From the NCBI RefSeq assembly GCF_001949145.1, contig NW_019091364.1:505913-569912 (forward strand): DNA of 64,000 nucleotides, written 5' to 3'. Shown here one piece after another: positions 1 through 11,734 of this stretch (position 1 is the stretch's first letter; every line of letters begins with the position of its first letter). Below the pieces are notes generated by a model that ran no database searches, was not told the origin of the DNA, and was given only the letters and a program-made list of their open reading frames with translations. Origin of the DNA: Acanthaster planci. Lineage: Eukaryota > Echinodermata > Asteroidea > Valvatida > Acanthasteridae. Position numbers and translations under genes: made by a program.

Positions 1-131
1 TGATTATCATTGTATGGACAATTTAGTTCACGACACGATCGCTGCGCCACTGTTCTGATTTCATGCAGCTTGAATTAACTTTTTTATTTACACGTGAACT
101 CCCTACCTTCTACTAAAGCACCACTCTCTAG

Positions 132-3100
132 ACGTCGACGAAACGTGGCACCAGACCCTAAGCCCTCATCGTCAGTTCCGGGTACGTTTCCTGTTTTTTC
201 TGCAACCTCTGGTAAGTGCAGACTGACCATTGTTTTTCATAAATTTCACGGGAGTATTAGATTTCAAACTCCGAAGGGGGGGGGGGCAAAAACACGGCCC
301 TGGTTCATTGCATGACTCAGTGTCATTGGCATGTGGAACCAACAGCTAGTCGCTTGTCTGATGTGATGTAAATGTTATCGAACCTCTCTGCACATCATGC
401 ATGTTTGTAATTCATGTGATTCGGTTGCACACTTTCAGGTATCTATGGCAGCTCGTCGTTGCAATTCCAATGTCTGAGTGGCGAACGGATTCGGGCCTGG
501 CAGACGTGTAACGGGTTTCCCGATTGCCAAGACGGGAGCGACGAATGGAGCAAAGATTGCGGCGATGTTGTGTCAGGTAAAAAAGACTGACTGGCTGACC
601 CCTTACCCCTTAACCAGCTGAGTGGACCTCTCTCTAAGGTTGCAATAGTAATACATGTAACCTTAATAACAGTTTGCCTGGCTTGATTATGGATAGTTTT
701 CTGTCTAAAAGCACTATTTCACTATTTTTCACATAAGAATGCGCAATAGATGAGTTCGAATGCCGAGAGAAAACGCCAGAAGGAACGACGAAATGCATTC
801 CCAAGAAGTACGTGTGTGATGACATTAACCACTGCTCGTCGGATATAGGGGGACCTGGTCTGATATCGTCGGATGAAGAGGCCTGCGCAACTCCAGGTGA
901 GTTAATTACTTCAGTTGGATTTGTTTGAAGTCAGAAATTTTGCGTTCAGCATACGGAGTTGTTTCAAATAACTAACGCATCAGGTTGAGAAGGCTTGTTT
1001 TTGGTCCCACACCCACAAACAGGCGACGTACCACCGGCCAATTACTTCCGCTGCGCCAATGGTCATAAGATGGTTCATATATACGACGTCTGTAATACAG
1101 TTCCTGATTGCTACCCTGAGGAAGATGACGAGTATGCTTGTACGTGGAAGAACGGAACAGGTATAAAGGGATCATGAACACTGACTGAGTATTTGAAACG
1201 CCGATGGAACTATATGCACCGCTCTACTAAAATACCACCTAGGAAGCAGTAATGTTGATGCCAAATACAGTTGCTTTACTTTCTACGTTTTAAGGGGACT
1301 ACGTTTTGACATAAGAATTAAACTTAGTGGAGTGTGTCTTTGAAAGTTTTAACAAATGACGAAAACAAAAGCTGCACACTTTGAATGTCCTGATTTAAAT
1401 AGAAAGTCGCCATTGATGAGATAACCCCAACAATACCATATTCTAAAGTGAGGAGGCGCGTTCTTTTTTTTAATGTTGTTCACTATTATTTTTAATTTCC
1501 CAGACGGACGGGTACAAAACCCTTTCAGGGATCCACTTTGGTATGAGGATTACGCCACGTTAGTCAAGGCAAACCACCACTACCTTTTCGACGAGTTCAG
1601 CTCTCGTTATGGGAGGAGCCCTTTTTACCGCGTCAAAGGTGAATACCCGCCCGACTGGAACGGCTTTGTGACGTACAGCGCCACTCCCGATTACAGGGAC
1701 CTGGTCGACGTACCTAAGCTATCTAGAGATGAAGTGCATCGATTTGGACACCAGGAAGTTGACTTTATTATTCAGTGTTCATACGATGAGAACAAATGCG
1801 ACAACAGGTAAATCTTAATTAAAACAAGACAAGGAATGAAGGATATGAGGTCTTTTCCAGGCGCTTAAGGAGCAGAACTATAGTGTTTCTGTCATACTGC
1901 GTCTAGTAATTACCGTGCTTTTCGTACAAAAAATCCAGCATAAATTCTGCAAACCACTGTGTGTTGAATTGTGTTTCTTAGGAGACCGCTGTGCTCGGTG
2001 CCAAAATTCTTTATACAAGTTTGACCAGAGCCGAAACGTATCCACAGAGTGACAATTTTCGTACACCAGAGGTGACATACGGGGGTTAATCCACCCCTGA
2101 TTTGACTTCAATTCGTAAATTCCAATCATTTCTTTATACCTTTACTTTTCTTTCATGCAACCTTGCTTACAATCCATTCTCCACCCTTTTCTTTCCTAAT
2201 GTATTGTGTTTCAGGGATTTCAAGGAATTCCAAGACGATACGTACGGAAACTGTTTCACCTTCAACCCGAACGGAACTTTTATAGCCTCCAAAACTGGCT
2301 CGAGATTCGGTATATAGCTTGATTCATGGTCCAGGAAAACTTCCAGAAACCTTAGTATTTCCAGGAAACGATGCAAGTTTTATATTATAAGAATTCATCC
2401 GCAAGAAGGCAATTATAGGAAGCATATGATGAGTTACGTGCTTGTAAATGTTTATTTGCTGGTGTGACTACAAAAGAATCTCCATCTCTGAACAAAAAAA
2501 CCTGGTTAAAACTAAAACTGCTTAGCCAAAGTACCCAGTTTCGAGGGGAGAAATGAGCTTTATTTTTCAATAATCCTATAGGTCTACGGATGACATTGTT
2601 CTTGGAGCAGTCTGAGTACATCAGTATCTTTGGTCAGGAGGCTGGGGTCCGTGTTGCCATCACTCCACCCAACATCCGACCTAATCCCACCGACAATGGA
2701 TTCACTGTCAAACCAGGAGCTGTCACCTCCATTGGCCTCAGATACGTACGTCATCGCACCCCCTCAAAAAGACTTGAAAGTTCCAATGCAATCCCCATTG
2801 GTTGCCTTTGCATTTATTGTTGAAATCTTTTTCCTTGGTAATTATTTCGATTTTACTGCGTGACAGAATTTCATCAAACGTCAGTCGGACCCTTACGGAA
2901 AATGCCAGCCATCGATTGAGAGCTCCTTCATTCTTGAAAATGGCCACGTGCGACATATCAAACCAGGGGAAGAGTATGATAGAGGGGTTAGTTTATTCCA
3001 GAATTTCAGTCCTTCATGCTGAGACTAACACAAGCACCTTTTATAAACCTCTCCGCGTTGCTTGATGATGGCACGAAAGAATTCAAACCCTTTGTACCAT

Positions 3101-5558
3101 TCATTATGAAAGTAACAACGTAAATTCACAATTTCCTCATTGTTCAAATTTGGTAGAGTATGTAAATTAAATGAGATTCATGAATGAAACAAAAATTGAT
3201 TAAGTAACTAAGTTATCTGAACAACAGGTGTTTACATTTTAGCTCACTTTCTGTTTGATTAACTTTATCTTACAATATCCAGCTCTGTAAAAAGACTTGC
3301 GTCCATACCCATATATGGCGACAGTGTCGTTGTTCGGATACGCTTGAGCTCGATGGACAACGCTGCGAAATACTGAATACAGAGCAAGGTTGGTAAACAG
3401 AATCCATCAGAACTATTCATCTATCCGCCCGTCCACTCGTACCCGTCAACGGCCAAAAATAGACCTTTTTCACCCTCGTGGCTAAATGTAAACAATACCA
3501 CCATGTGTGGACCGCCTTGGCCACGGCGATAACACGTATTCCTACGAGCAGCTTCCACCACGTGCAAGCGCACGTACAAACGCTGCAGCTTGAATAGTTT
3601 ATCTTGAATAGGTAGATTACCATCACAACACTGTGTACTCATTACCATCGCAATACATAGGTCCAGTACGATTGTGACATCACTGGAAAAAAATCTATAG
3701 AAAAGCTATGGCAGTCGCAGCAAGCCGCCTGCTGTCCATCGCACGTTATGTTGCGCCATGATCCCATTTTGATGCAGACTATGGGACAGAGAGAATCCCC
3801 TCCCCCGCCTTTTTGTTGGTCACCGTTATACCGCTATCTCAGGAATTCTTTTCAGACATCCAGGGGAATATGCTAAGTAACAATAGGCTGGGGTGTGTAT
3901 AGGGATTGGACTTGTCGGGGTACCCCTCTATCCCATTTTGTGCCTGGTAAAATTATCCCTGCAGGCTGGCAAATGCACATGCGCACTGTCTGTAGGCCTG
4001 CAGGAGATCGTTGCTAAGGGGCCTGGATCTGGATTTCGATTAGTGATCCTATCGCTGGCTCGTTCCATCCATTAGGCGGGTTCTGGTGTCAGTGTACCAA
4101 TATCGGATCACTGATCCAGATACGTGTGAAACAAAAAGATACTGTAGTCCCATCCTTTGTTTATGCAGAAAAAAAACAATAGATACTAGAACAATACTTA
4201 CGACTACTTTTAATTCTTGTCATATATAAAAGGCTTCTTAATGTCACAGAGTACAACAAAATTATCATTCATAGAAGTTGACGGTAATTCACGGGGTTCT
4301 AAATGCATTATTTTTCAGATCTCTGTAAGAAATTGATGTACTTCCTTCATCAGAGTGAAAATCTCACATGCGATTGCCCGCAGCAATGCGAGTAAGAAAA
4401 GTAGCTGATTAATATGCATAATTAAGGTCGGAACACGCTAAATTTATTATCGTTATCGTCTTTATTTTCGCCACTGTTACTGTTAACACAAACGTCTTTA
4501 TTTTTAAAGCATCTTATTGCTCGTCTTCCCTCAATTTGTACAATCATTCCCTCCCAGTGAGGTGTACTACACCAAGACAAGTTCAACCTCCGCTTGGCCG
4601 TCGGCCAACTTTATGGTAAGCACATACGAAGCGAGCACACCTAGTTTCTTTTGTAATGTTAATGGTTTAAGTATGGAAAATATTTTAATTACTTGTGAAA
4701 GTAGTGTTGACGATGCCATACTGTAATGCTATTGTAATGCTATACGGTGAATATCTTTTCATATCTGAACTTGTTTATACATGTAACATCTGTGCGTGTC
4801 GATTGGTACTTTTTGTCATGTACAGAAACATCTTTTGAAAAATTTGCACTCTCTAAACAAAAAGACAAAACACTTGAACGGCAATAACATCAAGTAAGTG
4901 GTTTTTTTCATTCAGCGTAGACATAGTTTCAAAACGTCACACAAGATTAATGTATTGCATGGTATAACACGGAAACACAATTTCACTAAATATTTCTGAG
5001 CTGTGACCATTGACGTCAAACGTTTGTGACCCAGTGACGTGACATCACTCGCTTACCATAATTTGATTTTTTTCAGTGAGAACATCGTTCGGCTTGAAGT
5101 TTTTTATGAAGAATTGAACTATGAAAGTACAAAGGAAATACCTGCCTACGAGGTAAGTATATCTGAAGATAAAGCTCTGGTTACGTCAGTAGACATCGAT
5201 GCATTTTGCGTGAGTTAGCACAGTGAAATTGCAGATTTTGACTTGGTTGAAAAATTACAAGAAGTACAAGCGGCAGTGAAGCTTTGCAAAGTTTTTAAGC
5301 TCAAAGATTGTCGATTTCATCAATTTTTTTTGTAGAATTAACTTAATATTGAAGCCCTCCAAGTTGGTTTGAACATATGCGGGAAAGTGGTCTAAGCTGG
5401 TATAAAGAATACTTTTTCTGTTGTTTTTCTGGATTTAGTCATCATCCCTATTGGGTGACATCGGCGGCATTATCGGGCTGTACATCGGCTTTTCTTTCAT
5501 CACCGTTGCTGAATTTCTCTGTGTCATATACAAGCTCGTCAAAAATGCTTTCAATTGA
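132..5558 (+). CDS. DEG/ENaC (amiloride-sensitive type) sodium channel with three LDLa repeats, 3' part
   Basis: Exons joined in frame: 132-181 (5' edge uncertain), 439-576, 738-896, 1023-1160, 1504-1807, 2215-2309, 2582-2745, 2867-2986, 3283-3388, 4319-4391, 4558-4615, 4826-4893, 5077-5152, 5439-5558; all have GT-AG borders. About 555 residues are visible. Exons 2-4 each encode an LDL-receptor class A repeat (for example DCQDGSDEW in exon 2), all with phase-1 borders. From 1504 the product is a DEG/ENaC ectodomain: NRDFKEF..TYGNCFTFN across the 1807/2215 junction, DPYGKC, the CxxxC and CDCP cysteine array, EVYYTKTSSTSAWP, and LEVFYEELNYE. The last exon is TM2 (LLGDIGGIIGLYIGFSF) followed by about 15 residues and TGA. 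The family forms trimeric cation channels in the plasma membrane. TM1 and the start codon lie left of the window. An AATAAA at 6039 is a possible polyadenylation signal. Confidence 0.93.
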
Positions 5559-7082
5559 ACCCCGAGGAAAGTATTAAAGGCTGCGGGTATCATTGTATCT
5601 TGGGCTGCATTTAAGAGACAACGTGACTACTGGTGAATTTTTGTGGTTAACGTGCTTGCATGCTATCTGCTTCTAATTGCATAAACCGTTTTTGTCTAAG
5701 ATTGAACGAGATTTAATATTGTCTTCATAAAATAATTTCAGGTTGAAAACGTAGAATTATTATAGATATGTACAGTTGATGTGCATCTTAACTGGTCTGA
5801 CTGGATAAAGTATTTAGTTACAAATTAGCTTCAGTAGTGTTACTTGCCTGAGGTCGGGCGGGTAGCTGACTGGCCGACCAGCCGACCAGCCAGCCAAGCA
5901 GCCAAGCAGCCAGCCAGCTATAGTCGGCCGGCCAGCTGGCAGACCCACCGGATGGCTTGCTAATTTAATTAGTTGATTATTCTTGCCTTTTCTTTCCTTT
6001 TATCAAATTAAACTTTACACATAACACTTGACTTCGGAAATAAAGCAAGTCTACACCGTTTGGCGTTTGAAGTTGAAAGGGCCATATTTCCGTGCTCATG
6101 TCTTCTAAGAATTCAAATAAAGTTTTACAAAGAAATAATGTTATTAATAATAATCCATGGTCAGTGTAATATCACGACTACTGAAGGACCTAATTCCAAA
6201 TTATGGAAAGTAACTCTGTTCCTTAACCTCTTGAACTTCACCTTTTAACCCGGCTACTTCTGGGACTGTGGACACTATGGTCGTAAAAATATTGTATTAC
6301 TTTCTTTCAGTGTATCACAAATGCCACGTGTGCATTTTCTGTTAGTCTTGCACTTGGTTTTCCAGAGCCTCACATGAAGAAGATTAAATCGGTGTTCCTC
6401 CAACTCAAATATTGTGTGTATCTTGCCCAGTTCATTCCAGTCCGTCATTCGCAGTAGGAGTGATAATCGTTTGTATAATAAGACCCAACACTGCACGATA
6501 CAGCCTCAACTATTCGAGCAGCTACTTAAATACAAATGTACGTTAATATTCGACGTCTACACCACTATTAAGTACAAGCTCAAATATTGCAACTTGGTCT
6601 TTGTAATCACCCAGCAAGGAGTAATCAACCAAAAGAGTACAGTTTCACGTTCTTCGGCCTTTGCGTCCAGTCTCCTGGCTCTTTGAAAGTCCAAAACCAT
6701 TCCATGATTGGACACCCGTTTGCGCATGCGTGGTATTGTTTTGCGAGATGCGAGGAGACTAAGCCTTTGCCTGCCATGTGTAATCAAATGACACACAGCT
6801 CATGTGTTATTTACAACCACCACCTAATAATTCAGAGACAGTCTGGTGCAGTATAGGGAGTACTTGCGCGTACGAAATGAAGTCGTCTGATTTATTCACA
6901 ATAACTCAACAGAAAGCCAGTGATCCATATTTAGTCTATTGTAGAATGTACCATTATTCCAGGCGCCTTATGTATGCACAATGCATTTTCGGTAGGGGGC
7001 TCATTTGCGCAACTGAGTGGTGGATCATCTGCTGTGCGGTTAAGTACCGGGACGCCACGTGTATTCCATTATAGTCTTCATA
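5559..7082. other. intergenic, no gene recognised
   Basis: Between the channel stop and the first DUF4430 gene. It holds the candidate AATAAA at 6039-6044 and the short CCAG/CCGA-type tandem repeat listed separately. ORFs of up to 90 codons overlap on both strands, show no domain signature and have no paired splice sites I can defend. Confidence 0.6.
5870..5945. repeat. imperfect tetranucleotide repeat (CCAG/CCGA/CCAA variants)
   Basis: A run of four-base units such as gccgaccagccgaccagcca, with variants, ends in ggccggccagctggcag. It is a diverged simple repeat rich in CAG/CCAG and carries no sustained open frame. Confidence 0.8.
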
Positions 7083-10000
7083 ATGTCAGTTGTCCATTTG
7101 CCTGTGTTCGTGGCAGTGTTTGTGCACTGTCTGACTGTAGTTACTGGTGAGTTCAACTAAATTTGTCTTTCTCCCTTTGCTGTGTTTTACATCCAAAGTC
7201 CACCAGACAAAATACCTGAGCGTTGGTGTGTAGGCGACCTCACAAATGTTCAGATTCAGGCACTTGTGTGTGTGTGCCCCGGCAGCCATTACCATGTATT
7301 ACTATTGTCATCGTAATGTGTTACAAATTCAATTCTTTATTTCCCCCATGCAAAGCCACACGGTAAGCCATATAGGCTGATTTATCTCTATTAAGCATCT
7401 ACTTTCAGCTTGGATTTCTTCTCTTGGAAACCTAAAGCCTTAAGCAGGAAGTAAAACCGTAATTGTATCTTTTATCTTAACGGGTGCTTTCAATATTGTT
7501 AGTAAACCTTTGTCCACCTGCCAAGATAGGAAATATAAGTATTATGAAATCACTTAAAGTGCTCACGCAGAGACCATTTCTGACTCAGCCAAGCTGAACA
7601 ATTTAATAACAATAGGCCTAGAGTAACAACAACGACTCCTACTTTGAAGGCTTTAAAGTTACAATGAACTGTGACATATGAATCTGTAAATGTTTTGTAC
7701 AAACTTATGCATGGCAGCCATCTTCCCGGCCATTGCTTTTGTTACGGAGGGATATACATGAGTGGACCTTTTGTGTATATCCCCCGTAACAAAAGCACTG
7801 ACCTGAACTTTGCTATCCTGCACAAATTCTTTTTCGCAGTCTTTGTGGCAAAGGATTTGTGTGTGGAACACCTGGACATGTTACAGAGCATAATGTCCGT
7901 GTGTTTTAGCCTACATTTAATGTCACTTCGACATAAAACTCAGAAATGACTAGTTGTCGTAGGCCTATTCCTTTGTAAACCATTCCCCAATGAGACCAAA
8001 GCTATTAGTGTTTAATGAGTAAAAGCAAAAACTGTCTTGTGGCCAATTCCTTTTGCACAGGTTCTCGAATGTGTAAAGCCTTTTCAAACAAAAACTCAAG
8101 ATCTAAAGAACTCTACGTTACGATTTGACTTTTTTTCAAATTTCAATGCACACAGCTGATCATCCGGGTCATGACGCACTTTGCCCCTTAATGGAAATGA
8201 CGAAAGGACCTCCCATAGCCGACACACTGGTGACTTCAGAACTGTCAGTTGACGGTGCTGGCATAGTTCAGTGTGGTATGCAATACAGAGTACCAGTCAA
8301 AGCAACGCTGTACCAGGGAATGCTTGCAGCTAATAAACAACATGGCGACGGTTTTGAGTAAGAGCAGACATAGACGGTGTCCAGTTGAGATGGACGTACC
8401 TACGAGATAATTATAGACCTTTGTGTGCAGTTGACGTGCGACAAGAGACTTAAATCTGTTATCGTTTGTATAGAGATAAAAGAGAAAAATACATCTCTTC
8501 TTGACAAAAACGGCCTCTGCGAGAAAACCCACATTAAAGTTGCCTTGTATAACAAGCGGCACAAGAAAAGAGAGAGACTAAAAGACATCACAGCAAAAAT
8601 CAATAGTGCATTTTCTAATATATCGTCTGCTGTGTTTTCAGGTTTAACTCCACTTTACACCAGATGTGGGGACACTTTATCAGCTCCATCAACAACGTTG
8701 GGTCTGAGGGCGGTTTTTACTGGTACAAATTCGACAAAACTACACTGCGGACCACCCCTGTTGGTACGGAATCCTCGTACTCTTGCTCGTCAAGAGAGGG
8801 CGCTTTGAACATGACGCTTGCAGTTGATGGCGTCATCACCACTGTTCGAACTTTTGTAATGAAAAAAGAAATTTATGGTTACTTTACCCTTTACTACTTT
8901 AATGTTGATGGTGGGGAGTTTACCTGAGCTTATCCATCAGAAGGAGCGTAAAGTTCTTTCGAGTGCTTTTCTCTTCAAGGAATTAAAAAGAATGTTTTAC
9001 TTTTTAGGTGTTGATTTCATCGAACTTGGTGCTAACAGTTCCTACATTTGGCACTATTCCAATGGTACCTACCCAAATGATACATATGTCGGTGAGTACT
9101 TTCAACATTATGAAAGCTTGTTATTTGTGTTAGATAGAACAATTTCCCCCCCAATATATTTCTTGATCAATGTTCATATCATGTGAATTTGGTTCAATAG
9201 GACCATGTGTGGGTTTGTCCATCATTCCTCCATCTGCGCCCCTTACTTACAAGGTCGTGTACCTGACCGTCTCCGGCACTAATGTAATCCAGACCACTGA
9301 CAACAAGTTCAAGGGTGTGTGCAAGCAACTGGTGTTGGTTCAATCGGATTCAAGTAGCGTCTTCCGACTGCTGGAAATAGCCAATAGTCAGATACCATTG
9401 TCTGTAGAGTAAGTATACTTACTGATACCTGTCTGCAGATTTATTGCTTGTGGCAAATGGCAGTGAGTAAATAGACTCTGCTTCTAGTCGTTGAATTCTG
9501 ACCTGATATTCTTTCGTTTTCAAGAGCTGAGTTGAATAGGCAGGAGAGCATTGTGACGTCATTCAGTGGCATTGCCAATAATGAGACCTACCGATGGACT
9601 GGCTACAAAGCAGGAACCGACGGACCGATCCCTTACGGTAGCCAATACTGATTTAACTTATTCCTACAATTTATTTGCTTATTGCATGTTTTGTTTGTTA
9701 TCTCTTCTTGCTCCTGTTCGTTTAGTACTTCTACTTTGCTGTTACTTTACTTGGCTCTCGGTTGATTTCTGTTCATTCTTTTGCTCGTATCCCAGGCAAA
9801 ACGTAGCCGTCTTCCTCTTTCTGTTGTCCTACTTCTTGCTAATTTAATTGTCAAACTTTCGGTATAATAGCAGGTTCTACTACACTTTGCTGCCTGTTTG
9901 TTCATTGTTTTGCCTCTCGTTTTTGCCGTCTTGTTATTTTTAACCATAGCCTTTACTTCTGCTGCATCAATTCCAGATCTATCCATGACGGCTGTAACTG

Positions 10001-10134
10001 ACGGGGATCATATCCTATTCAGATACGAGGAGGTGGAGGTCGGGACGGGACCAGGCAACGGGGCGCCCTCTGTGGGCCAGTTTGTTGTTCTTCTGTTGCC
10101 CCTCATGGTATTGCCAGGGATGACGTCAGTGTAA
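7083..10134 (+). CDS. secreted, probably GPI-anchored protein with two transcobalamin-C-terminal-like (DUF4430) modules, copy 1
   Basis: Exons 7083-7146, 8156-8357, 8642-8763, 9008-9091, 9201-9408, 9525-9637 and 9977-10134 give 316 residues. Residues 1-21 are a signal peptide. Module 1 (about 31-146) has the DUF4430 pattern: YQGMLAAN, then WGHFISSINNVGSEGGFYWY, then GVDFIELGANSSYIWHY. Module 2 (about 160-282) repeats it: RLLEIANSQ, IVTSFSGIANNETYRW, LSMTAVTDGDHILFRYEE. Each module opens with a cysteine pair (C31/C61, C160/C198). NxS/T sites occur at N91, N139, N148, N153 and N246. The C-terminus reads GPGNGAPS followed by an uncharged hydrophobic tail (FVVLLLPLMVL), typical of a GPI signal. 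In vertebrates this domain is the small beta domain of transcobalamin and intrinsic factor; here the alpha/alpha-barrel domain is absent, so cobalamin binding is not implied. AATAAA at 10464 may end the transcript. Function unknown. Confidence 0.87.
7734..7797. repeat. foldback hairpin element, copy 1
   Basis: Arms of about 23 bases (GCTTTTGTTACGGAGGGATA and its near-perfect reverse complement ending in CCGTAACAAAAGC) flank a 17-base loop. It lies in intron 1 of DUF4430 gene copy 1. A related copy occurs at 60159-60221 with the loop in the opposite orientation. Confidence 0.8.
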
Positions 10135-11635
10135 ATTTCCTGTTAACATTCAAGTGGCACTTTGTCTGACTTTAAAAAGAACGCACAAGTTCAACTTCGA
10201 GGTGTAGAAAGTCACTGTCTCTGATACATAGAAGCCACGAAAAACTGTCAGTACATTCATGATAAGAAATATAATCGTGAGGCAAGTTGATAACACGAGG
10301 CGGCACCCTAGTGAACCTTAGGGTAGACAGGTTCACCCGCGTGAAGAGAAGTTGAGCATATCAAGATGAAAATGTACCACCAGACGATAGTTGCCTACCA
10401 GAAATTTTTGTTGATGAATTCCAGATCTGGAAAAGAAAATCAAAATCCCTGCCAATTGTAGACAATAAAATATGTTTTACAAGTACATGTACGTTACGCT
10501 GCCATTGTCTAATGCAACACAGCACTGTGTGTGCCATATCTACATACAGAAAGGCCATAAAACTTCAAAAACAAACTCTGACCACTCAGCAAATTTCACT
10601 CGCCCTGAGCCGCAAGAATAGATCAGACTGAAAGCCACACAAATCAGTGTCTTCTGTGAACTTTGCAGGACAAGCTCATTGGCAGAAATGCGAATGACGT
10701 ATCCCCTAAATCATGGAAAAGATAGTAATTTGTAATGCTGTTATGTCACCAATCTCGGCAGCAACAAAACAGTAGCGAGAGAGCGCGAAACCATGTGCGT
10801 GCTATTCTAGTGTTGGGTGCCTCCCGCTCATTGTTCGCAAAACCCAGTTAAAATGTATCTATCCTTTAAATTATTCAGATAATAGTGACAAAAGTAATCT
10901 GGCCTAAGAATGAGACTATTCAAAAAGAATCCAGTATTTGTTTAAAGCAAGTACACTGAGACAAATAGTCACTGAATATTCATGGCCTCTATTAATGAAT
11001 TACTGTTACTTCAACTAGACGGCTGCTAAAACTCATATTCCTACATTAAGTTAAGATAAAGCTTCACATTAAAATAGTGCCACAGGGAGACACACAATAT
11101 TAGATCAGGACAATTAATGGAGTTTTTTTTTATAATACACCGAATATTTTCAAGAGGTTAGCATTTTTCGTTGCATTCAACTGTGGACTGTTTTTGCTTA
11201 ACGGTTCTATACTGGAATGACCTTCAGATAAATATATTAAAAATCTAAATCCACGTCTTTATTCGATTGTGAAAATAGTGACACATGCGATGAATATTTC
11301 AAATACTCCTCTCCTTGAATAGATTCCAATAACATTTGTAGATGTAGTTCTCACCAGTGATTGTCATGGATAATTTTATGGTTGGTGACAGTACGCCCGG
11401 AGTTATTTACCTTCCTTGTTTTTCTCACACCCGTGTTGATTTCAAAGCCAGAAGTGAGGTTTCCACTGCATGCCGGATGTGATTTTCAATGGTAACTGCG
11501 TTTTAGGGATTTCCCTTTCGACGCAACTCAAAACATACCTACACAGTGGAACAGCTCCCCCTCCCTATTTATAGCAAATGTTATCACCTTCAAAAATGAA
11601 TATTGAATTGTCCTTTGTGTATCCCCGGATATCGG
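10135..11635. other. intergenic between the two DUF4430 paralogues
   Basis: About 1.5 kb of A+T-rich sequence with no coding signature. It contains the candidate polyadenylation signal AATAAA (10464-10469) of the upstream gene and, at its right end, the TATA box of the downstream gene. Confidence 0.6.
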
Positions 11636-11644
11636 TATATAAAG
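11636..11644 (+). promoter_or_regulatory. TATA box of DUF4430 gene copy 2
   Basis: TATATAAAG lies 91 bases upstream of the ATG at 11735. A start about 30 bases downstream would give a 5' leader of roughly 65-70 bases. No comparable TATA box is seen upstream of the paralogue at 7083, so the two copies may differ in core promoter type. Confidence 0.65.
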
Positions 11645-11734
11645 AGCAGTCGTGTGTTCACTGCCTGTGTCTGCTTCGTCTTGTGCAACTGGCGTAGATA
11701 CAACGCTCACTTCTAAACTTTTCTACTGAGCAAA

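Noticed and set aside
4022-4122. Inverted GGATCTGGAT/ATCCAGATAC motifs in a channel-gene intron
   Set aside because: Short and imperfect; no second copy in the window to support a mobile element.
8245-8603. Minus-strand ORFs of 105 and 67 codons
   Set aside because: They are shadows of exon 2 and intron 2 of the plus-strand DUF4430 gene, whose spliced frame is strongly supported by its paralogue.
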